Assembly: GCF_023065955.2 (NCBI RefSeq)
Contig: NW_026622930.1
Location: 15,725,449-15,789,448, forward strand
Direction: 5' to 3'
Length of the DNA: 64,000 bases
DNA from: Ursus arctos
Lineage: Eukaryota > Chordata > Mammalia > Carnivora > Ursidae
Part shown: positions 32,838 through 44,085 of the stretch, in pieces
Layout of the letters: the number at the start of each line of letters is the position of its first letter
How positions within the stretch are numbered: the stretch's first letter is position 1
Program-made: the position numbers and the translations under genes
Notes under the pieces: generated by a model
The model's database searches: none
Told to the model about the DNA's origin: nothing
The model's input: the letters and a program-made list of their open reading frames with translations, nothing else

Positions 32838-33029
32838 ATCACTGAGTAAAAGAGAAGCAACTTCTACTTCCGCCCCTTGGTTCCTCTACTTATGTATTCT
32901 GCTATGAGAAAAATAGCATCATTATATCGATAGGTTATTCAGACCATTACTTATCCTCTAAAATGTAATACAAACATTTCAGGGTCTTTTATCTGAGTCT
33001 GTTTGTGCTGTATTTGAGTCTTCCGTGGG

Positions 33030-33640
33030 CCATTTCACTATTGTGTCAGGTCAGCTGCTTCTGCGTGATGAGGTCCGTACAAGGTAATCTGAGGAAACTC
33101 TGTAGTGGTGAGCCCACTGCCATGCTTCTTTATTGATTTGAGTCCCTTTGTCAAAAGTAATATTGTAGGAGATTTCATGATGGTGAGCAAAATGTTCTAC
33201 AAGTCCACAGATGGGCAGAAGGATTGTGGGCAAGGGAAGCAATGCATGTCGGGAATATAGGTCTACTGTAGTAAAGGGAAGATGTTCTGCCTCCATGACG
33301 AAAGAGTCCAGCAATTAGGGACTCCTGAGGGGCTCGGTCAGTTGAGTGTCTGCCTTTGTCTCAGGTCATGATCTCAGGGCCCTGGGGTCCTGGGCTCCTT
33401 GCTCAGTGGGGAGCCTGCTTCTCCCTCTGCCTGCCTCTCCCCCTGCTTGTGCTCTCTCTCAAATAAATAAATAAATAAAATATTTTTTAAAAAATCCAGC
33501 GATTAGCTTGCTCTCAGGGGGCTGCCTCGTTCCACATGAGGAATGGTATCATCCGGGAGCCCTCAGTGTTGGTGTCTGTTGTGGTCAAGACAGGCATTCA
33601 CTGCAGTCAGTAGCCGAATTACCCTCGATAAGGAAAAGTC
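33030..33640 (-). pseudogene. Endogenous retrovirus pol: integrase relic
   Basis: Minus-strand frame 33051-33314 keeps two acidic positions expected of a retroviral integrase core, in TTVDLYSR and ITFDKGTQ, with a QWAHHYR segment between the second and the end. A frameshift then moves the match to another register (PHHAEAAD near 33040), after which stops follow and the third catalytic glutamate appears lost. Upstream (higher coordinates, past a SINE at 33318-33493) IPHVERG and a cysteine-containing stretch fit the N-terminal part. It is inactive. The neighbouring LTR at 32135-32837 lies in the same orientation, and no env is seen between them. Confidence 0.65.
33318..33493 (+). mobile_element. 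Carnivore SINE inside the ERV integrase
   Basis: Head GGGACTCCTGAGGGGCTCGG, GGTCATGATCTCAGGGCCCT, shortened B-box region (GGGTCCTGGGCTCC), tail AAATAAATAAATAAATAAAA. TSD GTCCAGCAATTA (33306-33317) and ATCCAGCGATTA (33494-33505). A small internal deletion removes most of the GATCGAGCCCC block. Confidence 0.93.
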
Positions 33641-34737
33641 AGAGTTTCTGACCCTATTACATCCTTATTATTCACTTACTGGAATATTATGGGCATTTTT
33701 TCCTATGTCTTTCTATGAAAACTAATTCATTGAAAATATTTTTTAATGGACATTTCATTTGTTTTCTAGGACAGTTTTCTTTGTAACTGAAGTGTGACAT
33801 CAATTCGATTAAGCTATAAGCTTGAGTCCCAGTCAAATGAGTTTTGTCTTTGAATTAAATAAAAAGCAATCTCTTTTAGAGTCTGGGCTTCCAGAGAAAC
33901 AAGAGTAGTTGTCTTAATTATTGGCTGCTCTGTGCCTTTACCTCTGACAATTTTATTCACTTCTATTGAATTGGGTTTGCAATTTTTATTCTGTTTTACC
34001 CCTTTCATTAGAAACAACATGACTGAGGTTTAACTAAAGTAGCTTCAGGCTGTACTAGGCAAAGTTGAATTGACTTTGCACAGCTTGGTTTCTTCAAGTC
34101 TTTGGATAATTAGCTATGAACAGCTAGTCCCTGGGGCTTGTGGGTCCATCAGGCTATTTTTAAAGGTACTCCTGTGTCAAAGGAAAACACCATGGGGCAT
34201 AGCCCACGTATTGCTTTCCACCATTTTGTGTTTCCCCAGGCTTTTAAAATAAGCTCTAAATCCATCTCTACAGAAATACTTTCTAAAAAAGCTTCCACTA
34301 CCTACATCGCTGTGTGTTCCTTACGGTAACTAATTTAGGATCTTTGTATATATTTACTGGGTGTGTTTTCCCCCCTTGTTGCCGTTGTTATGTTTATTTT
34401 GCCTCTCCTGCCACTCCTCCTAATTCTGGATTTTTTTTATCCATTTGGTTTTTACTCTTAGGAGAGCTCTCTCTCAAGTTTAGGGTTTTGGCTAGATAAA
34501 AGTGATATTGAAGCAATGACCACTGGCTTCAAAATCAGTCACTTCACAGTATTGGTCCTCATTGACATTATATCAGATGACTAAATATTTGTCGAAAAGA
34601 AATAATCTTTTAATGATAAGCTGTCATGTATTAGCCTTTTTCATATAATTTCATATAATTTTTGAAAAGGGGTCCATCAGGAATTTATCACAGCGGATTT
34701 ATAACTATTCATATAATTCATAGGTTTCACTGTTGTC
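33641..34737. other. 1.1 kb with no recognised feature
   Basis: Unassigned AT-rich sequence. Could include further ERV-derived DNA upstream of the integrase relic, but I see no gag, protease or reverse transcriptase motif. Confidence 0.45.
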
Positions 34738-34754
34738 CCTCACGTTGACTTTTA

Positions 34755-34949
34755 TTTTTTTAAGATTTTATTTCTTTATTTTGGAAAGAGAGAGAAAGAA
34801 AGAGAGAGAGCATGAGTGGGGGGCGAGGCAGAGGGAGAAGACGACTCCCTGCTGAGCAGGGAGCCCAATGTGGGACTAGATCCCAGGACCCTGAGATCAT
34901 GACCTGAGTTGAAGGCAGATGCTTAACTGACTGAGCCACCCAGGCACCA
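34755..34949 (-). mobile_element. Carnivore SINE, minus strand
   Basis: Right end rc of GGTGCCTGGGTGGCTCAGTC. The plus strand shows CTGAGATCATGACCTGAG and GACTCCCTGCTGAGCAGGGA. The tail lies at the left (TTTTTTAAGATTTTATTTCT). Imperfect TSD beginning CCTCACGTT at 34738 and 34950. Confidence 0.95.
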
Positions 34950-35886
34950 CCTCACGTTTGAGTTTTTTATTTCTCTTCTTATCCTTTGTCCTCCTCAATG
35001 CCTTGCGCAGACATGTTTTTTTCATAATTGGTACTCACTCAACATTTGTCAAATATACAGTAACTTATACAATTTTTTTAAACTTCCACTTACTTAATTA
35101 AAAGAAAATACATTGGTAGACTTTACCTTCCTCTCAACAGATTTTCCAAACTCTCAAAGCAAACAAGCAAACAAACAAGCAAACACAATCTCTTTTGAAT
35201 GCTTACTTTCTACCTAATAACTGGAGGAAGGAACAAGACATTATCATGACAGTTCCAAGAAGAAATTATATCTGGAAATGAAGAAGGCATGCGATCTGGT
35301 GCTGATCTGGTAGCACAAAAGAAAATTCAAGGGGAAGAGAAGGGTCTGCCCAGATTTTGAACTCTGTGGGGTATTTGCTGTCAAAATATTGATATGATTT
35401 GATGAGATGATCTCACCTAGGCAGGCTGTCAGGAGCCTTGTCTGGCCGACATAATATGGAAGATAGGTAGTGGGCCAGTGTGGTCCAGTAGAGGTGTCAA
35501 GGAGAGGACTTAGAAGACCAGCTGTCACAGGTTGCCACCTTAGAGCTTATGACTGTCGTCAAAAGTACTTTTGCAATCTCATCCCCTCTTCCACTGCCAG
35601 TATCTATGGCAGGTGGACCAGAATTTGGATAAAAGGTCTCCTGATAACAAAAAATATAAGTCTATACCATGCATTTTCATATTGATTTTATTTAATTGAG
35701 CATTTTATCATACCCTGCTGTATTTTCTTTTGCTGTCTTATTTTATCAATAAAACTACAAGCTGATTGAATATGCTGAACTTGGTTTGTATATCTTTTGA
35801 CTGCTTCTTCTCTCTCCACTTCCAACTTCTAAGTTATTAGGAACTGGTCTGAATTGTTAATAAGGGATAAAAATGCATTTCGGTTC
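34950..35886. other. No recognised gene; (CAAA)n tract
   Basis: AAACAAGCAAACAAACAAGC at about 35160-35185. Otherwise unassigned; open frames at 35244-35528 (minus) and 35470-35685 (plus) have no motif. Confidence 0.5.
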
Positions 35887-36010
35887 ATTTTCTCCCATCT
35901 AAGAGCTCCTCAAGGGGAGATGTTATGTTTCATTCATCATTGTATCTCTAGGGCCTATTATAAGCCTCATGTACATTAAATACTCAACACATATCCTTTG
36001 AATGAAAGGG
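35887..36010 (+). repeat. L2 3' end
   Basis: AAGAGCTCCTCAAGGGGAGATG, CATTGTATCTCTAGGGCC, ATGTACATTAAATACTCAAC and CTTTGAATGAAAGG in L2 terminal order. Confidence 0.75.
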
Positions 36011-37559
36011 AAAATTAAAAAGTGTACATACGAATGAACAAATACATCTAAAATAGTACTGTTTGGGATTATCAAAAACAGTCATGAAAATAAATTTATG
36101 GTAGAGGGCCTGGCCTTCCAGGACCCTGCAATGCCAAGTTTGAATCTTGGTCCTCTCCGCTATCTGCCTTGAATAAAGGCAATTGATGATGGGCTGTGTC
36201 TCTATAAACACATGGTTATAAGATTGATCTTGGTCTGTTGGGATTAGAGAGAAGAGTAGGAAGAACCTGAGATTTTGCTTTAAACAAAAGAAAGATAGAC
36301 TGGATGCAAGATGAATAGAGACAGACATGTCCATGCATAAGTAGAAAGTGTGGGACAGGCTAAGAGCTATGTTTTCTGTGCATAGAGACATGGATTTGGG
36401 CAGCTGAGAGTGAATTATAAGAAGTATTGGGGGGGGTTATAATCAGCATTGGCTGCCATACCATTGAACTAGTAGCTTTGCTGCTGTCATTTGGAATTTT
36501 TGTCCTAAATCACAGAGATTCCTTAAATGTGTAAGACTGTCTGTAAGACTGGCTTCCAGTGAATGTCCTGGTCACACTGAATACCGTAACCAGATACACT
36601 GATTTTTATGCCATATTTTAAGACATTGTGCTCATCTTTTCAAGACTTAAAAAGTTCTGATATTTTGTTACCCCTGGCCAGGTGGCCATGTTAATAAGAC
36701 CAAAATATTAGCAATGGTTTTGGCTGCTTATTCATACCAGGTAGAATTCGGGAGTTGACAGAGAATTTGGAAAATCTACAACTTCCATTCTAACTTTGGT
36801 ATGCCCACACGTAGTATTCAATGGATGCATCCAGAAAAATTTATGTCAGTGGGCAGTGCTATAATATATCTGTGACAATGAGCTTAGTGCATACCACCTA
36901 TTTTCAGTTTTTCCTCATTTATTTTCCTTCTATTTACATAGAGTTGTAATCTCCAACATGCAGTACTGGTCTCCCACATTATTTATTGTTTCAATATAGG
37001 GGACAATTACATATAATTAGCTGGATGACACTAGTCGTTTGCTGGTGGAATTTGCTATGAATGCATTTGCTTCTTCGGGGAGTTGCTTTCTATTTCCTGC
37101 ACTACTGCTCCGGTGCTGTTTAGAGAGACCTACCTTTTTTTTCTTCCTTATTTATTGCTTCATTGGTCCGAGGCAGGAAGAAAGCATATGAAAATCAGTA
37201 CGCAACAGCCTGTGAATAACTATTACAGAAGGCAGAGAAAGAGTTGCATACCAATTAGAAAACACACAAATAGGCACCAAGTGAGCTTTCAACAACATAT
37301 TCATTTGTGGGTAAAGAAATCCAGGTACAGTTGTGAGTTTCTTATGCTATTTTATGGAAACAGTTGTCTGATGCCATGGAGGAGGTGATCTGTATCGTAT
37401 CTTATTTCTCCACCATGATGTGTTCTGCATAATTGGATTTTCCAGATGGCTAAAGGTCACCACCTTGTTATGAACCCTTAAAATAATTAGCATTTTCCAA
37501 AAAGTTGATTTTCTAAATTATATTCGTCTTTCTTCTGCCTTTTAAAATAGTTCACAGAA
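36011..37559. other. 1.5 kb with no recognised feature
   Basis: Unassigned. A minus-strand open frame of 135 codons (35984-36391) overlaps the L2 end and shows no domain. A G-run (GGGGGGG) lies at about 36430. Confidence 0.45.
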
Positions 37560-38010
37560 CATAACTGAACCTACCGTGAGGTTCTCCAAAACATGATCTT
37601 AAGCCAGGCTATGCCCCATAGGATAGATTCTTGGGCCCATCGGAGCTTAAGTAAGTGGGATAAATGATCCAATATTTCTGAAGTACTGTCCATGTGGCAG
37701 CCTCTTTGTATAAGGAAATCTCTTTTAAAAAGTTGGGTAGAGCATGCCTTGGAGATCTGGGGTATAAGGCGGTAGACTGCGTTAGGCTCCAGCTGTCCAT
37801 CTTGCCATTCTACCTGTGAAGCGTGCAATCTCATTTATTATCGTCTCTTCCAAGGGCTTATCTTGGTCCCCTAGCTGATTTCCTTCTATCCTAGATTTCT
37901 ACCTCTTTGGCATTCTTTACCCATAACTTTTTTAGATTGTCATATTTATCCTTGGCCTGCTGGACTGACTTTCTGACTTGGACAGTGTAATCACACCTTG
38001 CCCTCTCTAT
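37560..38010 (-). pseudogene. Coding-like relic of unknown origin
   Basis: Minus-strand 37886-37990 reads without stop and includes KSVQQAKDKYDNLKKLW, a charged, heptad-compatible (coiled-coil-like) stretch ending in a stop near 37888. A second register continues with GRMARWTA near 37795-37820, and an 87-codon frame covers 37571-37834. This register-switching is typical of a decayed gene. A retroviral gag or a processed pseudogene are both possible; I cannot identify it. Confidence 0.3.
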
Positions 38011-38224
38011 GGATTGGGTATCTAGTATACTTTAGATGAGATGATCCCAATTGCTTTAATTAGGATATGATGGCTTACCATTCATTACATTTGAACATTG
38101 GCAACCGCATAGGGTTTAAAAAGATCATAAGAGCTTTCTTTCTAATTAGAGTATGCTACTTTCTCCTTTCCTCCTCTAGTGCATATTGAATGTTACTGAC
38201 CACTGCCACTCTTAGGATCACAGA

Positions 38225-38390
38225 ATATCATATATGGGATGGTTGGAAGAAGTCAAAGAAATGATACAGTCTAACACTTCCACTTCACTCAGAGAAAATG
38301 GAGCTCAGGAAAGCAAGGTGGTTGATCCAGAGATATAACTAGCAAATGGGATAAGATTCAAATTAATATTCTTTCCACGTTCTGTTAGTT
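38225..38390 (-). repeat. MIR-like, antisense
   Basis: ACTTCCACTTCACTCAGAGAAAATGGAGCTCAGGAAAGCAAGG, GTTGATCCAGAGATATAACTAGC and TTCAAATTAATATTCTTTCC fit antisense MIR-family order. Confidence 0.55.
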
Positions 38391-39387
38391 TTAAAGCTTT
38401 TGTCTCCTAATTTCTGTATCCTACTTCTTACTTTTATACCTCTGGTCTGTTTCATTTTAACTTCCCTTCTGAGGCCCACCATTCTTAGCCATTGTTGCCC
38501 TCCAAGGATCCAAAGAGATAGTCACTATATACTCATGTCTCTGAGAACCACTCACAAGCAGGGAATCTACCATGCAGGCTTTGTGTTAACAAATCCCAAA
38601 TCTGATTTTCCATTTAACATCATCACAAAATCACTTCTCACAGACGTCTTTGAATTTCGTTTTATTTTGTGATCACAGATGCTGCACCTTTCCCTTGGTC
38701 AGAAGTCTTAACTTTACGTCTACCACTGGGAAGTAGGAAGGAACATGGGTGGCAGAGGACATGTCTCCAGTTCTCATGAGAAAACAGCTCAAACTTCCTA
38801 TACTATTAATGGGAATCCACACAGTTTCTTAGTACTAGTTATTAAGAACAGCCCTTTACTCAAAGCTAGGGCATAGCAAAATATTCAATAATGCATTTCC
38901 TGTGCCTCTGAAAATCAGTCTGAAAACAGAAAGAAGTTAAACACTTTGTTCAATCATTTATTAAAATGAAAGTAGCGTCCTGGGGCTATGGGAACACGGG
39001 GAGCCATTGCCATGTTCGATTTATTTTTAGCTGTTGTCAATTGTACATGAAAAAGACCCTAGTGTGCAGTCCCTTCCTGCTGACATTTCCAAAAGGTAAT
39101 TTACCTTTTGCTCCACTCTTTCTGGAAAACCCTCCAGTTATTTTGTGAGATAAACAATAGGTGCCTTTGCTTCAGTGAACTTTTGCTTGAGCTTAATGAC
39201 CTGCTCTGGCTAGATGCAATCTCTTCACTCCTGTGAAAAAGAAAATGTTATCACTAACACCCCTTTGCTTAGCAATTCCTTTTCAGTGCTCCGTTTGTTT
39301 TAGCTTTGGGGTAATACTGTATGTTGGCTTTTCCAATTTTTCCTTTTCAGTAGATCACAGATTTCCACAACTGCAAGGTTGTAGTGG
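38391..39387. other. 1 kb with no recognised feature
   Basis: Unassigned; several plus-strand frames of 60-90 codons (38400-38672, 38966-39148, 39233-39454) without recognisable domains or flanking splice context. Confidence 0.45.
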
Positions 39388-39655
39388 AAGTCAGCACAGC
39401 GTCATGGATGAGCTCGAGGGGTACAGAGTGAAACAGCCTACATGTCAGTTGTAGTTCCACCTTCTGCTAGATTTATGATCATGAACTAGTAACTTGTCTC
39501 ACCTAGGACTCGTTTTCTCTACCTGGAAATGAGGAAAATAATTAATTATTAAACTTACATTTTTTGAAGTAGAATGGAGAATCAAAGGAGATAATCCAAG
39601 TAAAAGAGTTGGTATAGCACTAATATCTAGTAAATACCAAATATCTGTTATTTTC
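39388..39655 (+). repeat. MIR, nearly full length
   Basis: GTAGTGGAAGTCAGCACAGC, GTTGTAGTTCCACCTTCTGC, GAACTAGTAACTTGTCTCACC, CTACCTGGAAATGAGGAAAATAAT, GGAGATAATCCAAGTAAAAGAG and AATATCTAGTAAATACC are in MIR order. Confidence 0.75.
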
Positions 39656-39844
39656 AAGATATTAATAATAAATATTAGTGATTGTAATCACTATTATAAA
39701 TAGTACAATGCTCTGGTGTTGGGATTCTGCCAGAAATAAGGCTGGCAACATCAGTCATTTCTTTTTCCACACAAAGCCTTTACTGTGTGAAACTGAAGGA
39801 GAAAAGAGCTGGAATTTTGGTTGGTATTGCATCTATGTATATGT

Positions 39845-40330
39845 AGTGTGTCTTTAATTTTTTCACTTCAGTACAATACACAACCAGAATATCAAACAAG
39901 TCATGAGTATGCAGCTCAATGGATTATCACAAAGCAAACATATCTGCGTAACCACTCTCCACATCAAGGACTAGAATGTTATCAGCATCTAAGAGGTCCT
40001 CCATGTCACTACCTAACCATTAACTCCTCTGTCTTCCCTAAAAGTCATCATTATCCTAAATTCTAACACCATATATTATATTTGCCTGCTTTTGAACTGT
40101 ATATAAGCTGGAATTGTACATACGCACGTTACATTGTTCTAGCTTTACTCATAATTGTGAGATTCGTCAATGCTCGCATGTGAGGCAGTAGCTTAATTTC
40201 ATTGCTTTTTGGTATTTCTTTGTATCATTTATTCAACATAATGCTGATGGACATTTGGGCTTTTTCCAGATTCCAGCTATTTCATATAATATCCTTTAAC
40301 TTACAAGCTAACAAAGTAATGCCACAGTTT
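39845..40330 (-). mobile_element. L1M 3' end fragment
   Basis: Antisense pattern on the plus strand: TACAATACACAACCAGAATATC, GTAACCACTCTCCACATCAAGG, TTGAACTGTATATAAGCTGG, TTCAACATAATGCTGATGGACATTTGGGC. Old, no intact frame. Confidence 0.7.
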
Positions 40331-40540
40331 CATGGGTGCAGAGAGAAGACACAAGATTTCTGGGTCAGAGACAAAGGACTTTATGACCCACAGAACAGCA
40401 AGTAGTATGAGCTTCGCGTCTGTGTCAGTTTCTCATGCCCCCAGTCTGATGGCATAACCTAGAGGAACACTGGTGAATGGTGGTCAGCAGTGGGTTTGTG
40501 TGAAAATGGAGGAATCTCAAGCTCAGGAAATACAAATATT

Positions 40541-40685
40541 TATTTATTTAATTAATTTATTTATTTAAGTAGTCTCCATGCCCAGCATGAAGCCCAACAT
40601 GGGGCTTGACTCACGACCCTGAGAACAAGACCTGAGATGAGATCAAGAATTGAACGCTCCACTGACTGAACCACCCAGGAGCCCA
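40541..40685 (-). mobile_element. Carnivore SINE, old subfamily, minus strand
   Basis: Carries rc of the older SINE body (plus strand: CCCAGCATGAAGCCCAACAT, CCCTGAGAACAAGACCTGAG, GATCAAGAATTGAACGC, CCACCCAGGAGCCC). TSD AGGAAATACAAATATT (40525-40540) and AGGAAATTCAAATCTT (40686-40701), two mismatches. Confidence 0.9.
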
Positions 40686-40701
40686 AGGAAATTCAAATCT
40701 T

Positions 40702-41009
40702 TTTAGATGGGCTACAAGAAAATCTATCCCTTGTACTAGAGGAAGACATAATATTTATTATATTGGCCAGTAAATGAATATTCCTCCTTAATCTCAAGAG
40801 AGATCCTGTCTCTACTTTCCAAGGTTGTTTTCAATACAAACATCCTTAGAAAGATCAGCCTCAACAAAGGGCTGTTTGGGCTTTGTCTGAAAAATATACA
40901 GAGCTGCAAGAGACACATAGAAATTCATCTCCGCGAAATATCCACACCTCTTCTCTTGACTGCTTTTGCATCCAGCAAATCTTTTCATGAGTATATTACT
41001 GTCAAGCAC
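40702..41009. other. Unassigned; possible LTR of the adjacent ERV
   Basis: A minus-strand purine run AGAGAAGAGGTG (about 40949-40960) followed by TGTGGATATTTCGC resembles a polypurine tract and LTR start downstream of the env relic. This is inference; I do not recognise the LTR. Confidence 0.3.
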
Positions 41010-41484
41010 TCTAATTATAACCTGACCAACAGAGGTTGGCAACAGATCCATTCAATTTGTCTCATACAGTGTTTAATTAAGGCTACTATCAACAGGGTTC
41101 CAGGCAGCAGGATGAGGCCAATCTGCAGTATCCACCTCAACCATGACACCTGGGGCCAGGGACTGACCCAGGCAGCTAAACAAATCCCCAAACCCATCAG
41201 TCGACCTTATAAAGTCAGATGACATTTTCCTTAAATTTTTGTATTGACTTTTCCACTTGGTCCAAGGCACTCATTCAGGTACAATAGGATGTATTAGCAA
41301 TTACAAAGACTACACCTTGACCCGCAAAGAGGAAGTCTAGGACCATTCTGTCATCCTTAGCAACCTTGGCCTGTGAGTTGAAGCTGATCTGAATGCCTTT
41401 AAGGGTTGGGGTGGTTTCAGGGACGATTTCATATAAAATTAAGAACAGATTCTGTACCATCTTTTCTAACTGGATGACTCCCAT
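41010..41484 (-). pseudogene. Endogenous retrovirus env relic: transmembrane subunit
   Basis: Minus-strand frame 41275-41484 contains NSQAKVAKDDRMVLDFLFAG and IANTSYCT, the layout of the heptad region and conserved core of a retroviral Env TM protein; cysteine positions of the usual CX6CC cluster look partly replaced. An in-frame TGA at 41275-41277 ends it. The match then resumes in two other registers: LFSCLGQ in frame 41073-41270, and the hydrophobic LQIGLILLPGTLLIVAL in frame 41015-41197, placed where the membrane anchor belongs. At least one stop and two frameshifts make it non-functional. The receptor-binding part upstream is not recognisable. A link to the ERV at 32-33.6 kb is unlikely because the LTR there lies on the far side with 7 kb of other DNA between. 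Confidence 0.75.
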
Positions 41485-43006
41485 TGTGGAAAGAAAATGC
41501 CCAGAGAGTGCTTATAAATAAAAAGTCTATTTAAACTCAGATATAAAACATGTTTTAAAAATCGATTTGTTGAAAGTTATTCCACCCCTCTTTGTGCATA
41601 AACATGATTTTGCTTCTGTCCAACATGAAAGTACACATTTGTGTAAATGCATTCATATTGATATCGTTTTCCTTGTATATAATTAACCTGGATAGGTTGA
41701 GCTTCTCTTTTGATTTTTCTAGCTCTTCTCACATTGTGGGTTTGACGAATAGGACAGCTCTCACAATAATGTGGAGTAAATGAAAAACTGAAAAATGCCA
41801 AACATACCTACTTATTTCTAGCTTTCTCATTTTGCAAAGCAAGCGAGCTAATTGTGGACGTTGCCTAGAGGCAGCTTGGGAAGCCCCAAAGATAGGCTGG
41901 GTGTAAAACATATTTTATTACTGGGATTTGGGGGCTTGAATTTGAAAAAGGCAATATTAAAAATAATTGGCAAAGCAGAAAAGACATAGGTGTATAAAGA
42001 CAAAGTTTGAGGTAATATTTAAGATAAACATACTTAATAAACATTTGGTTACTTTGCACCAAATAACAAAGAATTTTAGGGTCTGTGCCTTTTTCAGAAG
42101 TGACTTATTAAAAAATTATTCAGAAACATGCAAAAAAAGTCACTAAAATTTAAAAGGTTCTCACGATGTAAGGAATGTTTGTTATCTAGGCAAACTACAC
42201 CAAAGACATTTTTTTTTAAAACAACTGTTTTAACAGAAAGTAAACCAAATTCTAGTTTTACCCCTTCTTATACAACTGATATAAAACTTCTTTCTGTTTC
42301 AGCAAGCCAGTTCATCTCATGAATAAAGCCATAAACATTGAACTAACTTTGTAAAATTTTACACATTTTAATGTCTCTTTCAAACTCATTATTTGTAACT
42401 ATTTAAATCAAGGCAAATAAACATCATCCCTCTCTGAATCGTCTAGGATTTAACGATGCTGTTTACTATCTTTTTTTTTCACCTACTGCCACAAAGAAGC
42501 AATTTTACTTTACAATTACACTCTTTTCCTCAATAAGATATCCACTTTATTTTCATTCATATATTTTTGGCAACTACTGTAAAGAACACAGTTCTATCCA
42601 GATGTAATAGCCGCAACTTCTAACCGAAATAATTAGATTCCGTTCCCCCGCAGCCAGAAAAAGCTGGAAGCAGGTAAATGACCACTCTTGGTCATATTAA
42701 GCACTGAATGGAGCAACAGAGCTCCAGGAAAGGCCATCTGTGATTCATGAGCCACATGTCTCCATTCAGTCATACACATTTGTTTTACATCTCTTCAAAT
42801 GGCAAATATGAACATGTATACGATTATGACCCAATGTTGTCTCTCCATTCTTCCCAACATTACCTGACAGCCACTTTATAATGTATAACAACAGGAGGCA
42901 AAGGTCTATATGGATTGAAACTATGTTAGCAACTCAGTGTTCCGTCAGAGCTGAGATAACGCAAGGGGATTTGAGTCAATCATTACGGTCTATAGCATTA
43001 TAAGAA
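41485..43006. other. 1.5 kb with no recognised repeat
   Basis: Could contain more ERV DNA next to the env relic, but I see no surface-subunit or pol motif. 42600-42770 is of balanced composition and could be conserved non-coding DNA. Confidence 0.4.
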
Positions 43007-43011
43007 TTAAA

Positions 43012-43012
<1 letters not shown>

Positions 43013-43053
<41 letters not shown>
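43013..43053. repeat. (TA)n microsatellite in a SINE tail
   Basis: About 40 bases of pure TA lying between the TSD and the minus-strand SINE body, at the position of its poly(A) tail. Likely grown from the tail and prone to length change. Confidence 0.95.
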
Positions 43054-43061
<8 letters not shown>

Positions 43062-43225
43062 TTAAGACTTTTTATTTGAGAGAGAGAGAGCGAGCACAAG
43101 CAGAGGGAGGGAGAGGGGCAGAGGGAGAAGAAGACTCCCCACCGAGCGGAGAGCCTGACCTGGGGCTCTCCCAGGACTTGGAGCCTAAGGCAGACACTTA
43201 ACCGAGGGAGCCACCCAGGTGCCCC
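43015..43225 (-). mobile_element. Carnivore SINE, minus strand
   Basis: Right end rc of GGGGCACCTGGGTGGCTCCC; plus strand shows CTAAGGCAGACACTTAACC. The B-box region is shortened (CTCTCCCAGGACTTGG). Short TSD TTAAACCA (43007-43014) and TTAATCCA (43226-43233). Confidence 0.93.
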
Positions 43226-43233
43226 TTAATCCA

Positions 43234-43689
43234 CTTTTATGAACTCTCCCTTGTAATTTAATTTTTGAAACTATAATCATCACACACAATTTTAAAATGT
43301 TCATTGGAAGCAATGCAATTTAATTTGAACAACAAAATAATTTACAGTGCATTTAGTTAGAGAAAATTGATTTTCAATTAGAAAATAAACCCAAATCTTG
43401 AGAACTATTATATACTATTATGTTTTTAACTATTGTAAGACATATATATGTTTTAAAACATAGTTTTAAAAACAATATTTGTTCAAAGATTTACCTCAAC
43501 TAGAAATATTACATGATTTGTCCCTGAAAGATCAGGGGGATTATAAAAGATGCCAGTTAAAAAAAAATTTCTCATTTTTCTTAAAATACTGAAATTTTTT
43601 CCATTTTCACTCCTGTTTTGCTAATCTGATATACCAACTCTACTCCATTGCTTCTTAATGTGGGTCAAAGGAAATCAACACTGTAATTG
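43234..43689. other. No recognised feature
   Basis: AT-rich and unassigned; may continue the old L1 that starts to be recognisable at about 43690. Confidence 0.45.
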
Positions 43690-44085
43690 TAGAAAAATGA
43701 TAGAACTAACAAATAAATCCAATGATCAGTTTTTAAAACTAAATGAAATAGGGGCGCCTGGGTAGCGCAGTCGTTAAGCGTCTGCCTTCAGCTCAGGGCG
43801 TGATCCCGGCGTTCCGGGATCGAGTCCCACATCGGGCTCCTCCGCTGGGAGCCTGCTTCTTCCTCTCCCACTCCCCCTGCTTGTGTTCCCTCTCTCGCTG
43901 GCTGTCTCTGTGTCAAATAAATAAATAAAATCTTTAAAAAAAAATAATAAAATAAAACTAAATGAAATAAACTAATAAACCATTTACTAATGTATTCAAG
44001 AAACTAAATTACTCTCGTTAAAAATAAACTATGACAGGTGATTTCACAGGTGGATTCCACCAAACTTTGAGGGTGAGAGAATTCC
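43690..44085 (+). mobile_element. Old L1 ORF2 fragment, split by a SINE
   Basis: AACAAATAAATCCAATGATC before the SINE, then CTAATAAACCATTTACTAATG and GGTGATTTCACAGGTGGATTCCACCAAAC after it are sense L1 ORF2 text. Opposite orientation to the L1 that follows at 44090. Confidence 0.6.
43751..43953 (+). mobile_element. Carnivore SINE, bear-type subfamily, perfect TSD
   Basis: GGGGCGCCTGGGTAGCGCAG, GGGCGTGATCCCGGCGTTCC, GGGATCGAGTCCCACATC, TCGCTGGCTGTCTCTGTG, A-tail. Perfect 16-base TSD AAAACTAAATGAAATA (43735-43750 and 43954-43969). Confidence 0.98.

Noticed and set aside
35984..36391. 135-codon minus-strand open frame
   Set aside because: Overlaps an L2 3' end and shows no domain or conservation evidence available to me.
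41010..41484. Domesticated (functional) envelope gene
   Set aside because: Stop codon and frameshifts interrupt the only recognisable part, and the surface subunit is absent.
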